The translations under genes and the position numbers were made by a program. The notes below the pieces were generated by a model that was given only the letters and a program-made list of their open reading frames with translations, searched no databases and had not been told where the DNA came from. DNA of 64,000 bases from Spirochaetae bacterium HGW-Spirochaetae-5 (lineage in GTDB: Bacteria > Spirochaetota > UBA4802 > UBA5550), in assembly GCA_002839285.1 (NCBI GenBank), contig PGXT01000002.1, forward strand, positions 13,861 through 77,860. The letters are read 5' to 3'. Positions 35,049 through 44,992 of this stretch are shown in pieces (position 1 is the first letter of the stretch; each line of letters starts with the position of its first letter).

Positions 35049-35899
35049 CTCCTCGGTTTTGGAATATAAATCGGTGATTCTAAAATTTTCTTATAAACAA
35101 AATCTTCAGATATTGAGTGAAGAGTTTCCGAATGTCCGATAAAAAGGTAACCTGTATCATTTATTGACTGATAAAAGTCCGCAACAAGATTCTTCTGGTG
35201 AATCTTGTCAAAATAAATCATTACGTTTCTGCAGAATATAATATCAAGATTTTTGGGAAATGGAGTTTTACCGAAAAAGTTAAGATAATTAAAATTAACC
35301 AGTTTTTTCAGTTCATCATTTACTTTATATACACCTTTTTCTTTATCTTCAATTGTAAAATATTTTTTCAGATGTTCCGGTGCAACTTTTTCTATCCTTC
35401 TTCCTGAGTAATAACCGTCTCTGGCAAATTCAAGAACAGATGGAGCAATGTCTGTTGCGATGATTTCAATCTCCCATCCGGGGAAATATTTCATGCACTC
35501 AAGAACACATATTGCTATAGTATAAGGTTCTTCCCCTGTTGAACAGGCCGCACTCCATATCCTGAGCTTTTTATCCTTTTTAACTTTTGATAATTCAGGT
35601 AGACAGACATCCATTAACGCCTCAAAATGTCTCTCATTTCTGAAAAAATATGTTTCATTAGTTGATACAACGTCAAGGAGTTCTTCATACTCCTTTCTTT
35701 TAATTTCGCCTGTGAGTTTTTGAAGATAATCATAATAATCACTGAATTCACTAAGTGAAAGCGCACTTAATCTTTTTCTAAGTCTGTTCGAAAGAAGAGT
35801 AATCTTTGTATCCTTCATAAATATGCCGCTTTCATCATATATAAGCTTTGCAAATTTCGCAAATTCATCTTCAGTTAATCTTTTGATTGTAAGATCCAT
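35045..35899 (-). CDS. cheR: Chemotaxis methyltransferase CheR
   Basis: The 284-residue protein has an N-terminal helical domain (about 1-80) and a SAM-binding domain with AACSTGEEPYTIAI, IIATDIAPSVLEFARDGYY and IIFCRNVMIYFD. It methylates receptor glutamates for adaptation, opposed by CheB and modulated by CheD. The cheR-cheD pair is coupled by an ATGA-type overlap. Confidence 0.97.
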   Translation of the reverse strand: MDLTIKRLTEDEFAKFAKLIYDESGIFMKDTKITLLSNRLRKRLSALSLSEFSDYYDYLQKLTGEIKRKEYEELLDVVSTNETYFFRNERHFEALMDVCLPELSKVKKDKKLRIWSAACSTGEEPYTIAICVLECMKYFPGWEIEIIATDIAPSVLEFARDGYYSGRRIEKVAPEHLKKYFTIEDKEKGVYKVNDELKKLVNFNYLNFFGKTPFPKNLDIIFCRNVMIYFDKIHQKNLVADFYQSINDTGYLFIGHSETLHSISEDFVYKKILESPIYIPKPRS

Positions 35900-35986
35900 A
35901 TTAAATTCTACCCTTCATATTATATTGTTGTGAATTATTATTTCTGAATGTTATTCTTAACGGATTATGATTGTGATTATAATATG

Positions 35987-36751
35987 CTAAGAATTAAGAC
36001 TAATGACAAGTTTTATTTCTCCCGCTGGAAGACCGGAGTGTTTTGCAATTTCATCAATTGAATGGCCGTCATTAAACAATCTGGCTATAAGAAGATATTT
36101 ATCCTCTGTATTATTGAATAATTCTTCAATATCTACAGTTTTCTCTTCTTCATATTTCAGAGTAATCTCTTCATCTGCTGAAAAATCGATCCTGCTTCTC
36201 TTTGGGGAAGTTTCAGTATCTTCAACCGGAAAAAAATCATCAGCTTTAAGTATCTCCCTTTTCTTTTCAGGATTTAATGTTTTCGTTATTTTTTTATCCG
36301 GAGTTCTGCTTTCAATTATACTGTTTTCATCATTTTTTGTAAAAGACTGAATTTTATCGATAAAAGTTCCTGTTATTTTGTGTTCATCCATTGAAGAAGG
36401 GACTTTATTTTCAACAGAATTCCTTTTCCCTTCTTTTTCATTATTAGCTTTAATCGATGATTTAATATCTTTACCGGTATTATTCATCATCTTGTCATCA
36501 AGTACTGTAAAGTCAACTCCATGAAATGATCCATTTTCATTGAGCAGCTTTCGAAGTACAGAAATACGGTTTTCCAGAAGTGTTATGTTTCTTTCCGCTG
36601 TTGAATTAAATTCAGTAATGATCTCCCCCATCTCTCTTCTAAGCTTTTTCTCCTGAAAAGTAGATGAGGTCTTTTCTATCTTAAGACTTAATATAAGGAA
36701 AATAACAGCCCCTGTAAAAATATTGAAAATAAATAAAAGAAAAATATCCAT
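35987..36751 (-). CDS. Membrane-anchored protein with C-terminal HTH-like segment, flagellar operon
   Basis: The 254-residue protein has an N-terminal membrane helix (DIFLLFIFNIFTGAVIFLIL), a coiled coil (about 30-75), a long charged, probably disordered middle part, and a small helical C-terminal unit (LIARLFNDGHSIDEIAKHSG) like a DUF6115/DUF2802 or HTH segment. SwrB, which assists flagellar assembly in Firmicutes, has a similar plan and operon position; homology is a guess. It lies at the 3' end of the flagellar block. Confidence 0.75.
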   Translation of the reverse strand: MDIFLLFIFNIFTGAVIFLILSLKIEKTSSTFQEKKLRREMGEIITEFNSTAERNITLLENRISVLRKLLNENGSFHGVDFTVLDDKMMNNTGKDIKSSIKANNEKEGKRNSVENKVPSSMDEHKITGTFIDKIQSFTKNDENSIIESRTPDKKITKTLNPEKKREILKADDFFPVEDTETSPKRSRIDFSADEEITLKYEEEKTVDIEELFNNTEDKYLLIARLFNDGHSIDEIAKHSGLPAGEIKLVISLNS

Positions 36752-36790
36752 TATGACTCCGTTATGTCACATTAAAGTATAAAAAACAGT

Positions 36791-37102
36791 CTATTTAAAA
36801 ATATCGATTATATTACCCATTCTATCATCTTTCATTTTCTCACTCTTTTTATCGTCCTGTTTTTTCTGCCCTTGTTCACCTGAATGATGATTTCCATGCT
36901 GTTTATGCTCATCCTTTATAGAGGTCTGCTCCCCCTTTTCAGCTTCATCCAGTTTTGTATTCTTTAAGTTTGACTTCTCACTTGCTTCCTTATCAAGAAT
37001 CTGCTGCTGAGCAGCAAGAGCTCCCTGACGGGCATGCTCGTGTTTACTCACCTCTGTCATCTGCCCGATATTAGTCTGAAGATCTATCGGTTTTATTGTC
37101 AT
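36791..37102 (-). CDS. Small hydrophilic protein of the flagellar operon
   Basis: The 103-residue protein is extremely charged, rich in K, E, D, Q and H (EAEKGEQTSIKDEHKQHGNH), and probably disordered apart from an N-terminal helix. It lies 10 bases after fapA. No family is recognised. The composition recalls small charged proteins seen after fapA in other spirochaetes, but no function can be assigned. Confidence 0.7.
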   Translation of the reverse strand: MTIKPIDLQTNIGQMTEVSKHEHARQGALAAQQQILDKEASEKSNLKNTKLDEAEKGEQTSIKDEHKQHGNHHSGEQGQKKQDDKKSEKMKDDRMGNIIDIFK

Positions 37103-37112
37103 AGATTTTATC

Positions 37113-39029
37113 TCACCTTCTTCTGACTACAGTTGTTATCCGCTGACTTCCTTCGACAAAAACAGGGGGGTCATAATCTGAAATGTTTATTTCATCCCCT
37201 TTAAGTGAAAACTTAACATGATTATAATTATCCCGTATCTTGAAATCTTTGTCCTTAATATATATTTCGACTCCGGGATAGGCAACTTTTTCCGCGCAGA
37301 CCTTACCCTTATGTTCAAGAAGATTCATGTATTCATTAAGCTCTTCAAGCTCTCCTGAAATCTCAGCATGTCTGCCGGCCTGTTTCTCTTCACGTGACGT
37401 GAGATCAACAAGCATCTTCTCTTTATCATCGGACAGTTTTCCTCCGGCATTACGCTTCTGAGTATTAAGAGTCTTAAGATCCAGACGTAAAGTTGTGAGC
37501 TCATCTTCAAGTAATTTATTAGCATCCATCAGATCATCAATCTGCTGAAGCATCTTCGGATTTACACCGACCCTTATTACAGTTTTAGTAGAACCTTCCG
37601 CTCCGAGATAACCGGCATTGACTTCATCTCCTGCACGGATAAGACCTCCGGCTATTTTTGCCCGTCTTCCGATTGAGTATATTTTTTCACCTGCATCTAC
37701 TCTGCAGTGAAGTATCCCCTCGGGTATAACCACACTTCTCTCGGCGATGATGTTTGAATTCTGGGCAAACTTGGCAAAGACTGAACCGCCGGTAGACTCG
37801 ACCTTGGCTTCATCCTTTCCGGAGATACCCTGATGAACAATAATATCCCCTTCCGCTTCTATAAATGCCTTCTGTACGGTCCCCTTCACTTCAACATTAC
37901 CTGCTGCTTTTACTTCAAAATTATCGAGTACGCTTCCCTGAACTATAACAGATCCGAGAAATACAATATTTCCTGTTTCGAGAGATACATCACCGGATAC
38001 AACAAACACCGGCTCAACAGAGAGTCTCCCAAGTTTAAACACAACCTGACCATTGATCTCCGCTGTAAGCTCGGTTTCATCCTCTGACAGAATGGTTCCT
38101 TTCCCGAATTTTATTGCGGTGTCTTTACCCGATTTTGCCGGCAGAACACGATTGGTTATTGTTCTTCCCGGAATACCCTCTTCCATAGGTACTTTGACGG
38201 CGAGAAGCTGACCGACAACAACGTTTTCAAGAAGTTCAAGATTTTTAAAGTCTACTTTTCCGCTGTCATCCTCTTCAAATTTAATTGTGGTTTTATCTAT
38301 TTTTACTTTATAATCAACATATGCATTGTTTCCATCCCGCGGCAACTGTCCTTCGGCTGCCAGAAGCGGTTTTTTGTAATCCATCTCTTCAAGATATTCT
38401 TTAATAGCCTCATCTTTGATACCGGTCACAACTCCGGAGTTTCTCAGTCCATCAATAACATCTTCGTAATCCATATGTCTGCCGGAGAATTTAGGAGGGT
38501 TAAAATAAACGTATGCTTTCAGTTCGTCTTCTGTAACTTCAACACGCATTGTTGAATCATAAGCAGGATTAGGGAGCCATTCACCGATCTTAACTTTTTC
38601 GCCATTGGCATTTTTAACAGCTTTGGCAACTAATGCCTTGTCAAAATTATTCAGCCTCAGACCGTAACATTTGTTTTCAACAGCTTCAACTGCAACAGGA
38701 AGTCCCTTACCTCTTGGCTTTGTCACCTTAACCCATATTCCGCTCTTTGAAACACGAACCGAAAATGTGCCATCTGCATCTTTTTTATCGTCAATATTTA
38801 AACCGGGGACATAGCCACCCGTGAGCTTCATCTCTATTTCGTCAAGATCATCATGTTCTTCATTCATTTTCAAAGGAGTAATAATAACACGATAAGGGAG
38901 TCGGCCGAAACCGAATAATCCCTTAGTACCCTTCTCTACAACCTCGTAATCGAGTTGTGAGATATCCAATCCCAACTCGCCGGCGGCAATTTCCAGAGCC
39001 TGGTTAACCGAGTCGGCATATACTTCTAT
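37113..39029 (-). CDS. fapA: FapA (DUF342) flagellar assembly protein with Jag-N domain
   Basis: The track starts at a TTG (38975) inside the N-terminal Jag-N domain. The frame continues upstream with [20 protein letters not shown], clearly the start of that domain, but no ATG/GTG/TTG is available before an in-frame TAA; ATA at 39029-39027, which overlaps the fliA stop TAG, is the likeliest start (638 residues). The rest is DUF342: a central beta-helix with [20 protein letters not shown], then a coiled coil (about 500-570) and a C-terminal beta part. FapA homologues affect flagellar assembly and FlhF-dependent placement. Confidence 0.88.
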   Translation of the reverse strand: MEVYADSVNQALEIAAGELGLDISQLDYEVVEKGTKGLFGFGRLPYRVIITPLKMNEEHDDLDEIEMKLTGGYVPGLNIDDKKDADGTFSVRVSKSGIWVKVTKPRGKGLPVAVEAVENKCYGLRLNNFDKALVAKAVKNANGEKVKIGEWLPNPAYDSTMRVEVTEDELKAYVYFNPPKFSGRHMDYEDVIDGLRNSGVVTGIKDEAIKEYLEEMDYKKPLLAAEGQLPRDGNNAYVDYKVKIDKTTIKFEEDDSGKVDFKNLELLENVVVGQLLAVKVPMEEGIPGRTITNRVLPAKSGKDTAIKFGKGTILSEDETELTAEINGQVVFKLGRLSVEPVFVVSGDVSLETGNIVFLGSVIVQGSVLDNFEVKAAGNVEVKGTVQKAFIEAEGDIIVHQGISGKDEAKVESTGGSVFAKFAQNSNIIAERSVVIPEGILHCRVDAGEKIYSIGRRAKIAGGLIRAGDEVNAGYLGAEGSTKTVIRVGVNPKMLQQIDDLMDANKLLEDELTTLRLDLKTLNTQKRNAGGKLSDDKEKMLVDLTSREEKQAGRHAEISGELEELNEYMNLLEHKGKVCAEKVAYPGVEIYIKDKDFKIRDNYNHVKFSLKGDEINISDYDPPVFVEGSQRITTVVRRR

Positions 39030-39856
39030 GGAACTATCGTCAAATTCACCTGAATCTGAATCTCCGTATTAGATTTAATTCTGCCGAGACGTCCTCTCAG
39101 CCTCATTATTGCCTTGGTATGCAGCTGTGAAACACGGCTTTCCGTAACTTCAAGTACTTCACCAATCTCTTTAAGTGTAAGATCCTCATAATAATATAGA
39201 ACGATAACTTTCTTTTCTTTATCAGGGAGTTTCCGTATTGCATCTATTATATAATCTTTTATCTCTTCTTTTTCTACAAGAACATCGGGGTTCATATTCT
39301 CGGGAGCTTCAAGAGTTTCAAGAATTGATAATTCATCATTATCATCCCCAAGATACCATATATCGTTCAGAGAGAGCATTGAAGTACCACTTAATTTATT
39401 AAGAAGAGACTGGAACTCCTCACTGCTGACGCCCATCTCTTTGGCTATCTCCTCATCCTCTACAGTTCTTCCAAGTTTATTCTCAAGTTCCGAAATTATC
39501 AGCTCTATCTGTTTGGCTTTTTGTCTAATTGAACGCGGAATCCAGTCGATTGAGCGGAGTTCATCAAAGATCGCCCCTCTGATTCTGGTCATAGCATAAG
39601 TTTTAAACTTAATGCCTCTATTGGGATCAAATTTTGTTATAGCATCGAGCAGTCCGAAAATACCATAAGAGACCAGATCATCAAATTCAATATTCTGCGG
39701 CATCCCCATGGATACTTTTCCGGCAACGTATTTGACCAAAGGCGCATATTTCAGCACGAAGAAGTCCCTGATCATCTGGTCATTGGTCTTTGCAAACTTT
39801 TCCCAGAGTTTGTCTTCATCCTGTGCTTCATACTCTTTATACTTTTTATTATCCAT
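39026..39856 (-). CDS. fliA: Flagellar sigma factor sigma-28 (FliA/WhiG)
   Basis: The 276-residue protein has sigma-70 regions 2 ([40 protein letters not shown]), 3 and 4 ([21 protein letters not shown]), of the FliA/WhiG type. It directs RNA polymerase to late flagellar promoters such as the one before flgM at 27.0 kb. ATG 39856 suits the upstream GGGAA better than the GTG at 39862. It follows the flhG region in the usual order. Confidence 0.96.
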   Translation of the reverse strand: MDNKKYKEYEAQDEDKLWEKFAKTNDQMIRDFFVLKYAPLVKYVAGKVSMGMPQNIEFDDLVSYGIFGLLDAITKFDPNRGIKFKTYAMTRIRGAIFDELRSIDWIPRSIRQKAKQIELIISELENKLGRTVEDEEIAKEMGVSSEEFQSLLNKLSGTSMLSLNDIWYLGDDNDELSILETLEAPENMNPDVLVEKEEIKDYIIDAIRKLPDKEKKVIVLYYYEDLTLKEIGEVLEVTESRVSQLHTKAIMRLRGRLGRIKSNTEIQIQVNLTIVP

Positions 39857-39874
39857 ATACACATTCCCGGAAAA

Positions 39875-40381
39875 TTAATCTTTATCTTTACTCATCATAG
39901 TTTTTATCGCCATTGCCATAAGCTTCGGCTCATAACTGTTAAACTGATTCTCAACGATTATATGTTTACCAAGTTTCCCGTTAGAATGACTTAGCGCACT
40001 GTCAAGACCGGAATCATTCACAGTCTGTAATCTATCATAATCTTTTGCAGTAAACTCTGAAAAACCTGTATCTGATTTTTCAGATATATCTTCACTGCTG
40101 TCCATAGATAGATCACCTGTTATATCTACTTTTTCAGCCGGATCCTCAGATGTTGCCGGATTTGAAATTATCTCATAAACTTCCGGAACAAATTTTTTAA
40201 TAATCAGAATAATCCCGAAACCCACGACAAAAAAAACCGGAGTTAGTATAAGAGATCTGAATAAAACCATTCCGCCGGGTACGCCGCCCGCTAATCCGGC
40301 AATTACTGATAAAACAAGAGCTAAAGCGGAGAATATCATCCCGCTTTTCAGTTCGATACCTAATTCACCAAATTTTATCAT
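39875..40381 (-). CDS. Two-helix membrane protein of the flagellar operon
   Basis: The 168-residue protein has two membrane helices (about 13-32 and 43-63) and an acidic, serine-rich cytoplasmic tail with a short conserved-looking end (FNSYEPKLMAMAIKTMMSKD). Its place between flhG and fliA matches an unnamed gene seen in other spirochaete operons. Function unknown. Confidence 0.75.
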   Translation of the reverse strand: MIKFGELGIELKSGMIFSALALVLSVIAGLAGGVPGGMVLFRSLILTPVFFVVGFGIILIIKKFVPEVYEIISNPATSEDPAEKVDITGDLSMDSSEDISEKSDTGFSEFTAKDYDRLQTVNDSGLDSALSHSNGKLGKHIIVENQFNSYEPKLMAMAIKTMMSKDKD

Positions 40382-40447
40382 TGATTAAACCTGAACTCAA
40401 TATACACTATATAAAACCTCATACCGATAAACAAATCAAGCCTTTTT

Positions 40448-41323
40448 CTACTCTTCAGCATCTAAATTGGAATGTCCGAGCAGATTTTTAATAAAAGATG
40501 TAATTCCGGTACCTTTGTTAAGCTCAATCTCTTTGTTGTTTATCCTGTCAGCAATAACTTTTACACATCCCGATGCTTTTGAGTTCGGATAGCTTACTAT
40601 AAAAGGTTTCTGATTTCTTACAGACTTGGGTACATAAAGATCCTCGTAGACAAAGCCGAGTTCCTCAACTTTAATATTTAAAAACTGGCCTGCAATATTT
40701 ATAACTCTCTGCGCAACCCTTTTCCCCTCTGCAACAGACTGGGCCCTGTTTACTATAAGCTTTATATGCTTTTCATTAGACTGAGATGCTATTGCTTTAA
40801 TTATACCGTAAGCATCAGTTATTGCAGTCGGCTCAGGTGTTGTAACGACTATAACTTCATCGGCAGCCATTACAAAACTTAAGACATTCTGCGAAATACC
40901 CGCTCCGGTATCAACAATAAGAAAATCATCATTGGCAAGTTCCGCTATAGAATGAATAAATTCATCCCGCTGTTTTACATCAAGATTTGCAAGCTGCTGA
41001 AATCCTGAAGCTCCTGCTATAATCTTAATCCCTTCAGGCACTTCAATGATAATATCCTTAAGCTTCTTTTTACCTTTTATTACATGGTAAAGGTTATATT
41101 TTGGTATAATCCCCAGTATAACATTAATATTTGCCAGTCCAAGATCCGCATCGAGAAGAGTCACAGACTTTCCATCCTGCGCAATAGCAATTGCAAGACT
41201 GACAGAGAGACTGGTCTTGCCAACTCCCCCTTTTCCGCTTGTAATTACAATTGTACGGGTGGCCGATGTTCCATCGGGTTTTTTCTCGAGAACCAGTCTT
41301 CTCAGATTTGCTGCCTGATCCAA
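40448..41323 (-). CDS. flhG: Flagellar number regulator FlhG (MinD/ParA-type ATPase)
   Basis: The 291-residue protein has an N-terminal activation helix (MDQAANLRRLV), a deviant Walker A (SGKGGVGKTSL), LLDADLGLANINVILGI and DTGAGISQNV. FlhG limits flagellar number by acting on the FlhF GTPase, and its N-terminal DQA motif matches the FlhF-stimulating segment. It lies 17 bases after flhF. Confidence 0.95.
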   Translation of the reverse strand: MDQAANLRRLVLEKKPDGTSATRTIVITSGKGGVGKTSLSVSLAIAIAQDGKSVTLLDADLGLANINVILGIIPKYNLYHVIKGKKKLKDIIIEVPEGIKIIAGASGFQQLANLDVKQRDEFIHSIAELANDDFLIVDTGAGISQNVLSFVMAADEVIVVTTPEPTAITDAYGIIKAIASQSNEKHIKLIVNRAQSVAEGKRVAQRVINIAGQFLNIKVEELGFVYEDLYVPKSVRNQKPFIVSYPNSKASGCVKVIADRINNKEIELNKGTGITSFIKNLLGHSNLDAEE

Positions 41324-41340
41324 GGGGAACCTCCTAAGAA

Positions 41341-42723
41341 TTATTCGATTGAAGTCCTTATTATCATATCAGCTATCTCTTCAGAATTGGCAATATGAAT
41401 ATCATTGGGAACTTCCTGGCCATCTGTAAAATACGAGATCGGCTTATTATACTTATCGGCAATATCCACAACATTCCCGATAAAAGAAGTTTCATCAACT
41501 TTAGTAATTATTACACTATCAAACTTCATTACATCAAATGCTTTAAAAATCTCTTTCAAATCACCTTTTTTTGTATTTGCACTTACGCATAGTATTTTTT
41601 CAAAATCATATTCCACATTATCAGCAAAACTTTTTATTTCTGAAATTTTTAACTCGTTATTATGACTGCGCCCCGATGTGTCTACCATAATTATATCTGA
41701 TTTCTCTTTAGATATAACATCCCTGAAATGTTTCTGGTCGCTGATAACATGAATCGGAATTCTCATAATTTCGGCATATTTTTTCAGCTGCTCAGTTGCA
41801 GCTATCCTGTAGTTGTCAATTGTTATAAACGATACTTTTTTACCTTCCCGCAGCGAGTTGATAGCACCAAGTTTTGCCATTGTTGTAGTTTTACCTACAC
41901 CGGTAGGTCCTATAAACATAACAATCTTCTTCTTGTTCCCCTTCTTTATAGGTCCCGACGTTACTATACGGCTTTTAATAAGATCTTTAAGGCTTTTTTC
42001 AATTTTATATTTATCCTTCTGATCTTCCCTGCTGATGCTGTTTTTCACATCTTTTATCATAATTTCGCACTCTTCAGGATCAAAATCATTGGCTCTCAGC
42101 ATCTCTTTGAAAGGGGTGAAACAATGATCTTCATCACAGGTACCAGGGGTCTGTTTCTGCCCTTCGAGAAGTTTGTTTAAAGCAGTTTTAATATCATTAA
42201 CTTCACGCTCAATATTGGTGACAATACCGGCTTCGGTATGATTACGGGGCTTCACAGACTCATGAATTTCTGCAATTCTTACCTCTGTTTTTTCTTTTCC
42301 GGCTGAAAAATCATGAAAATCTGAATGAATCTGCGGCTGTTTAAAGCTGTTAAGCCTGTCATTTGCAGTATCAATGGATTTGTTTATAGAATCCACATTA
42401 AAATCATCTTTTACAGCTGATGCTCTTTCAAGAATCTCCTGAACTTTGCCAAGACGTGTGGGCTCTTTCTTATCATCCACAATGAAATCTATAGTGCTTT
42501 TCTTCGGCGGCTGATTCTGGTTCTGACCATGTCCCTGAAAAGGTTTCCTCTCCTTCACCGCTGCAGTGAGCTCAACAACCTCCTTTGCAAATACCTTTGA
42601 ATTAAAAAAACCGCCCTGCTTAACGTATTTATGACTGATGGGAATAGCCTCATCTCCATGCTCCATGCGGAGTTTCTTCATCGCTTCGTTATAATTTTCT
42701 GCTGTTATCTTTAAATATTTCAT
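41341..42723 (-). CDS. flhF: Flagellar placement GTPase FlhF
   Basis: The 460-residue SRP-type GTPase has a basic N-terminal domain (MKYLKITAENYNEAMKKLR), a long variable linker (about 70-260) and the NG domain with GPTGVGKTTTMAKLGA, IDNYRIAATEQLKKYAEIM, DTSGRS and TKVDET. It sets the site of flagellar assembly, at the cell poles in spirochaetes. A 148-base gap with a GC palindrome separates it from flhA. Confidence 0.95.
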   Translation of the reverse strand: MKYLKITAENYNEAMKKLRMEHGDEAIPISHKYVKQGGFFNSKVFAKEVVELTAAVKERKPFQGHGQNQNQPPKKSTIDFIVDDKKEPTRLGKVQEILERASAVKDDFNVDSINKSIDTANDRLNSFKQPQIHSDFHDFSAGKEKTEVRIAEIHESVKPRNHTEAGIVTNIEREVNDIKTALNKLLEGQKQTPGTCDEDHCFTPFKEMLRANDFDPEECEIMIKDVKNSISREDQKDKYKIEKSLKDLIKSRIVTSGPIKKGNKKKIVMFIGPTGVGKTTTMAKLGAINSLREGKKVSFITIDNYRIAATEQLKKYAEIMRIPIHVISDQKHFRDVISKEKSDIIMVDTSGRSHNNELKISEIKSFADNVEYDFEKILCVSANTKKGDLKEIFKAFDVMKFDSVIITKVDETSFIGNVVDIADKYNKPISYFTDGQEVPNDIHIANSEEIADMIIRTSIE

Positions 42724-42784
42724 ACTACTCTCCTGAAATCTTTTTTTCTATCTATACGATTTTTTACTTACTGCTTTTTTCAAA

Positions 42785-42866
42785 AATATGCTCAACAAAA
42801 CTCCCCGGCCCCCGCACCCCGGTCAGGGCAAGAATTCAGCTTTGCCCCGACCGGGGTACGGAGGCT
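42785..42866. repeat. GC-rich palindrome between flhA and flhF
   Basis: ACCCCGGTC at 42816 pairs with GACCGGGGT at 42849, enclosing GGGCAA/TTGCCC, so a long stem forms. The string GCCCCCGCACCCCGGTC is shared with the repeat at 63.65 kb. It is embedded in the flagellar operon and, if transcribed, might lower expression of flhF relative to flhA. Confidence 0.75.
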
Positions 42867-42871
42867 TTATT

Positions 42872-44977
42872 TTAAACCTGCAATCCCGATGGCAGAAGTG
42901 CCGATACTACAACATTAACTTTAATATTTTTTGTTATTTCATTATAAGCAAACACAACCGGCGCCGGAACTTCACGTTCAAGCAGGGCAAACATTACACT
43001 TCTGATCTGCGGAGATACAAGATAGATGGGGGTGTATCCCATTTTACTGGTTCTCTGATACGCATCGAGAAGTGTATTTACTATGGCATAGTGAGTATCC
43101 GGATCCATTCCGAGTACCTTCCCCTCGATCCGGTCTTCATGAATAGAACTTCTGATAATATTCTCAATTTCCGGATCAACAGTAATTACCGAAAGAACAC
43201 TGTCTTCTGCGGTATATGCACCGGTAATCTGTCTTGCAAGAGCTGTTCTGACATATTCAGTGAGAAGCCCGGCATCACGTGTATGATCTATGTATGTTGC
43301 AATAGTTTCAAGGATTGTAACCATATTCCTTATTGAAACTCTCTCACGAAGCAGATTCTGAAGAATCTTCTGCATTTCACCAAATGATACATTCTTCTCT
43401 TCAATCTCCTTAACAACTGCGGGATAATCTCCGCGGATATTATCGATAAGTTTTTTAACCTCTTCACGTCCCAGAATCTCATCAGCATGACGTTTTATAA
43501 TCTCTGTAAGATGAGTCGCCACAATAGTCGGACAATCAACCACAGTATATCCCCTGCTCTCGGCAAGATCCCGGCTGTCGGAATCTATCCAGATCGCATT
43601 CAGATTAAAAACAGGCTCAATAAATTCAACGCCTTCGATTTTCTCACTTATATCTCCCGAATCCATGGCCATGAGTTTGCCCACCTGAAGCACACCCCGA
43701 CCGACTTCAATCCCCTTAATAAGTATGGAGTACATCTCGGGCTCGAGTTCCATGTTATCCCTTATTCTGATTGGAGGGACAATAAGCCCCATATCAAGGG
43801 CGCTTCTTCTCCGTATATTGGTAATTCTGTCAAGAAGTGTACCCCCCTGTTCCGGATCAACAAGCGGAATTAAATTATATCCGATTTCAACTTCGAGCGG
43901 ATCTATCTGTATAAGAGGTAAAACCGATTCAGGTTTGGTATCTTTCACAGACTGCTGTTTGGCTTCACTTTCCCGATGTTCCCTCTCCTCTTCACGGGAT
44001 TGAGTAAGCATATATCCAAGTGATGCAATTCCCACAGAGAGTAATATCAAAGGAATTTTAGGGAATCCCGGAATAAGTACCGCTGCACCAAGCGCTCCGG
44101 CTGTCATATAAAGCGCTCTGGGTTGTGAGGTGAGCTGATCGGCAATCTGATCACCGAAATTTTCATTTGAAACAGCACGGGTTACGATAATACCTGTAGC
44201 TGTAGTTGTGAGTAATGAAGGGATCTGGCTTACAAGACCATCTCCGATACTCAAAAGGCTGTACGTTTGCAAAGCTACATCAAATGATTCACCGCGTTGA
44301 ACCATCCCTATAATAAATCCGCCGATGAGATTAATAAATGTAATTATAATACCGACTTTCACGTCTCCCGATACAAATTTCGAGGCTCCATCCATGGCTC
44401 CGTAGAAATCCGCCTCTTTCCGGATCTCCTCTCTCCGGATCTTCGCATTTTCTTCTGTGATCAAACCGTTTGACAGGTCTGAGTCGATACTCATCTGTTT
44501 TCCAGGCATTGCATCCAGTGTAAATCGGGCAGCAACTTCAGCTGTTCTGGTGGCACCTTTTGTTATGACAATAAACTGAACTGCGACTAGAATTATAAAG
44601 ATGATAAATCCTACAACGTAATTCCCCCCGACAACAAACATACCGAAGGTTTTAATAATTTTCCCGTCAAATGCAGCACCTTCAAGAAGAATAAGCCTTG
44701 TTGAAGAGACATTCAGCGCCAGCCTGAATACAGTTGTAATAAGAATCAATGACGGGAATATGGAAAAATCGAATGACCGGTGAACGAACATGGTAATCAT
44801 CAGAATAAGCAGACCAAGCATTAAGCTTACTGCAATAAGAAAATCGAGTAAAAAAGTCGGCAGAGGAATAACAAGCATTACCACTACGGAAATGACGCCA
44901 AGTCCTACGAGGATGTCACTCTTCTGCATCCATGATCTGTTGCCGGGTGACAATGATAGTGTTCTTGAGTCAGCCAT
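42872..44977 (-). CDS. flhA: Flagellar export gate protein FlhA
   Basis: The 701-residue protein has about eight membrane helices in the first 330 residues, with the conserved FHIPEP-type loop region ([40 protein letters not shown]), and a large cytoplasmic domain (about 350-701) that forms the export ring. GAGGAG lies before the ATG, and the gap to flhB is 15 bases. Confidence 0.97.
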   Translation of the reverse strand: MADSRTLSLSPGNRSWMQKSDILVGLGVISVVVMLVIPLPTFLLDFLIAVSLMLGLLILMITMFVHRSFDFSIFPSLILITTVFRLALNVSSTRLILLEGAAFDGKIIKTFGMFVVGGNYVVGFIIFIILVAVQFIVITKGATRTAEVAARFTLDAMPGKQMSIDSDLSNGLITEENAKIRREEIRKEADFYGAMDGASKFVSGDVKVGIIITFINLIGGFIIGMVQRGESFDVALQTYSLLSIGDGLVSQIPSLLTTTATGIIVTRAVSNENFGDQIADQLTSQPRALYMTAGALGAAVLIPGFPKIPLILLSVGIASLGYMLTQSREEEREHRESEAKQQSVKDTKPESVLPLIQIDPLEVEIGYNLIPLVDPEQGGTLLDRITNIRRRSALDMGLIVPPIRIRDNMELEPEMYSILIKGIEVGRGVLQVGKLMAMDSGDISEKIEGVEFIEPVFNLNAIWIDSDSRDLAESRGYTVVDCPTIVATHLTEIIKRHADEILGREEVKKLIDNIRGDYPAVVKEIEEKNVSFGEMQKILQNLLRERVSIRNMVTILETIATYIDHTRDAGLLTEYVRTALARQITGAYTAEDSVLSVITVDPEIENIIRSSIHEDRIEGKVLGMDPDTHYAIVNTLLDAYQRTSKMGYTPIYLVSPQIRSVMFALLEREVPAPVVFAYNEITKNIKVNVVVSALLPSGLQV

Positions 44978-44992
44978 TTTTTAAACTCCTCA

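Noticed and set aside
41728-42180. 150-codon plus-strand ORF opposite flhF
   Set aside because: It is a shadow of the FlhF GTPase domain, without any start signal or sensible composition.
42788-43336. 182-codon plus-strand ORF over the flhA 3' end
   Set aside because: Most of it lies antisense to the conserved C-terminal domain of FlhA and its start falls in the GC palindrome.
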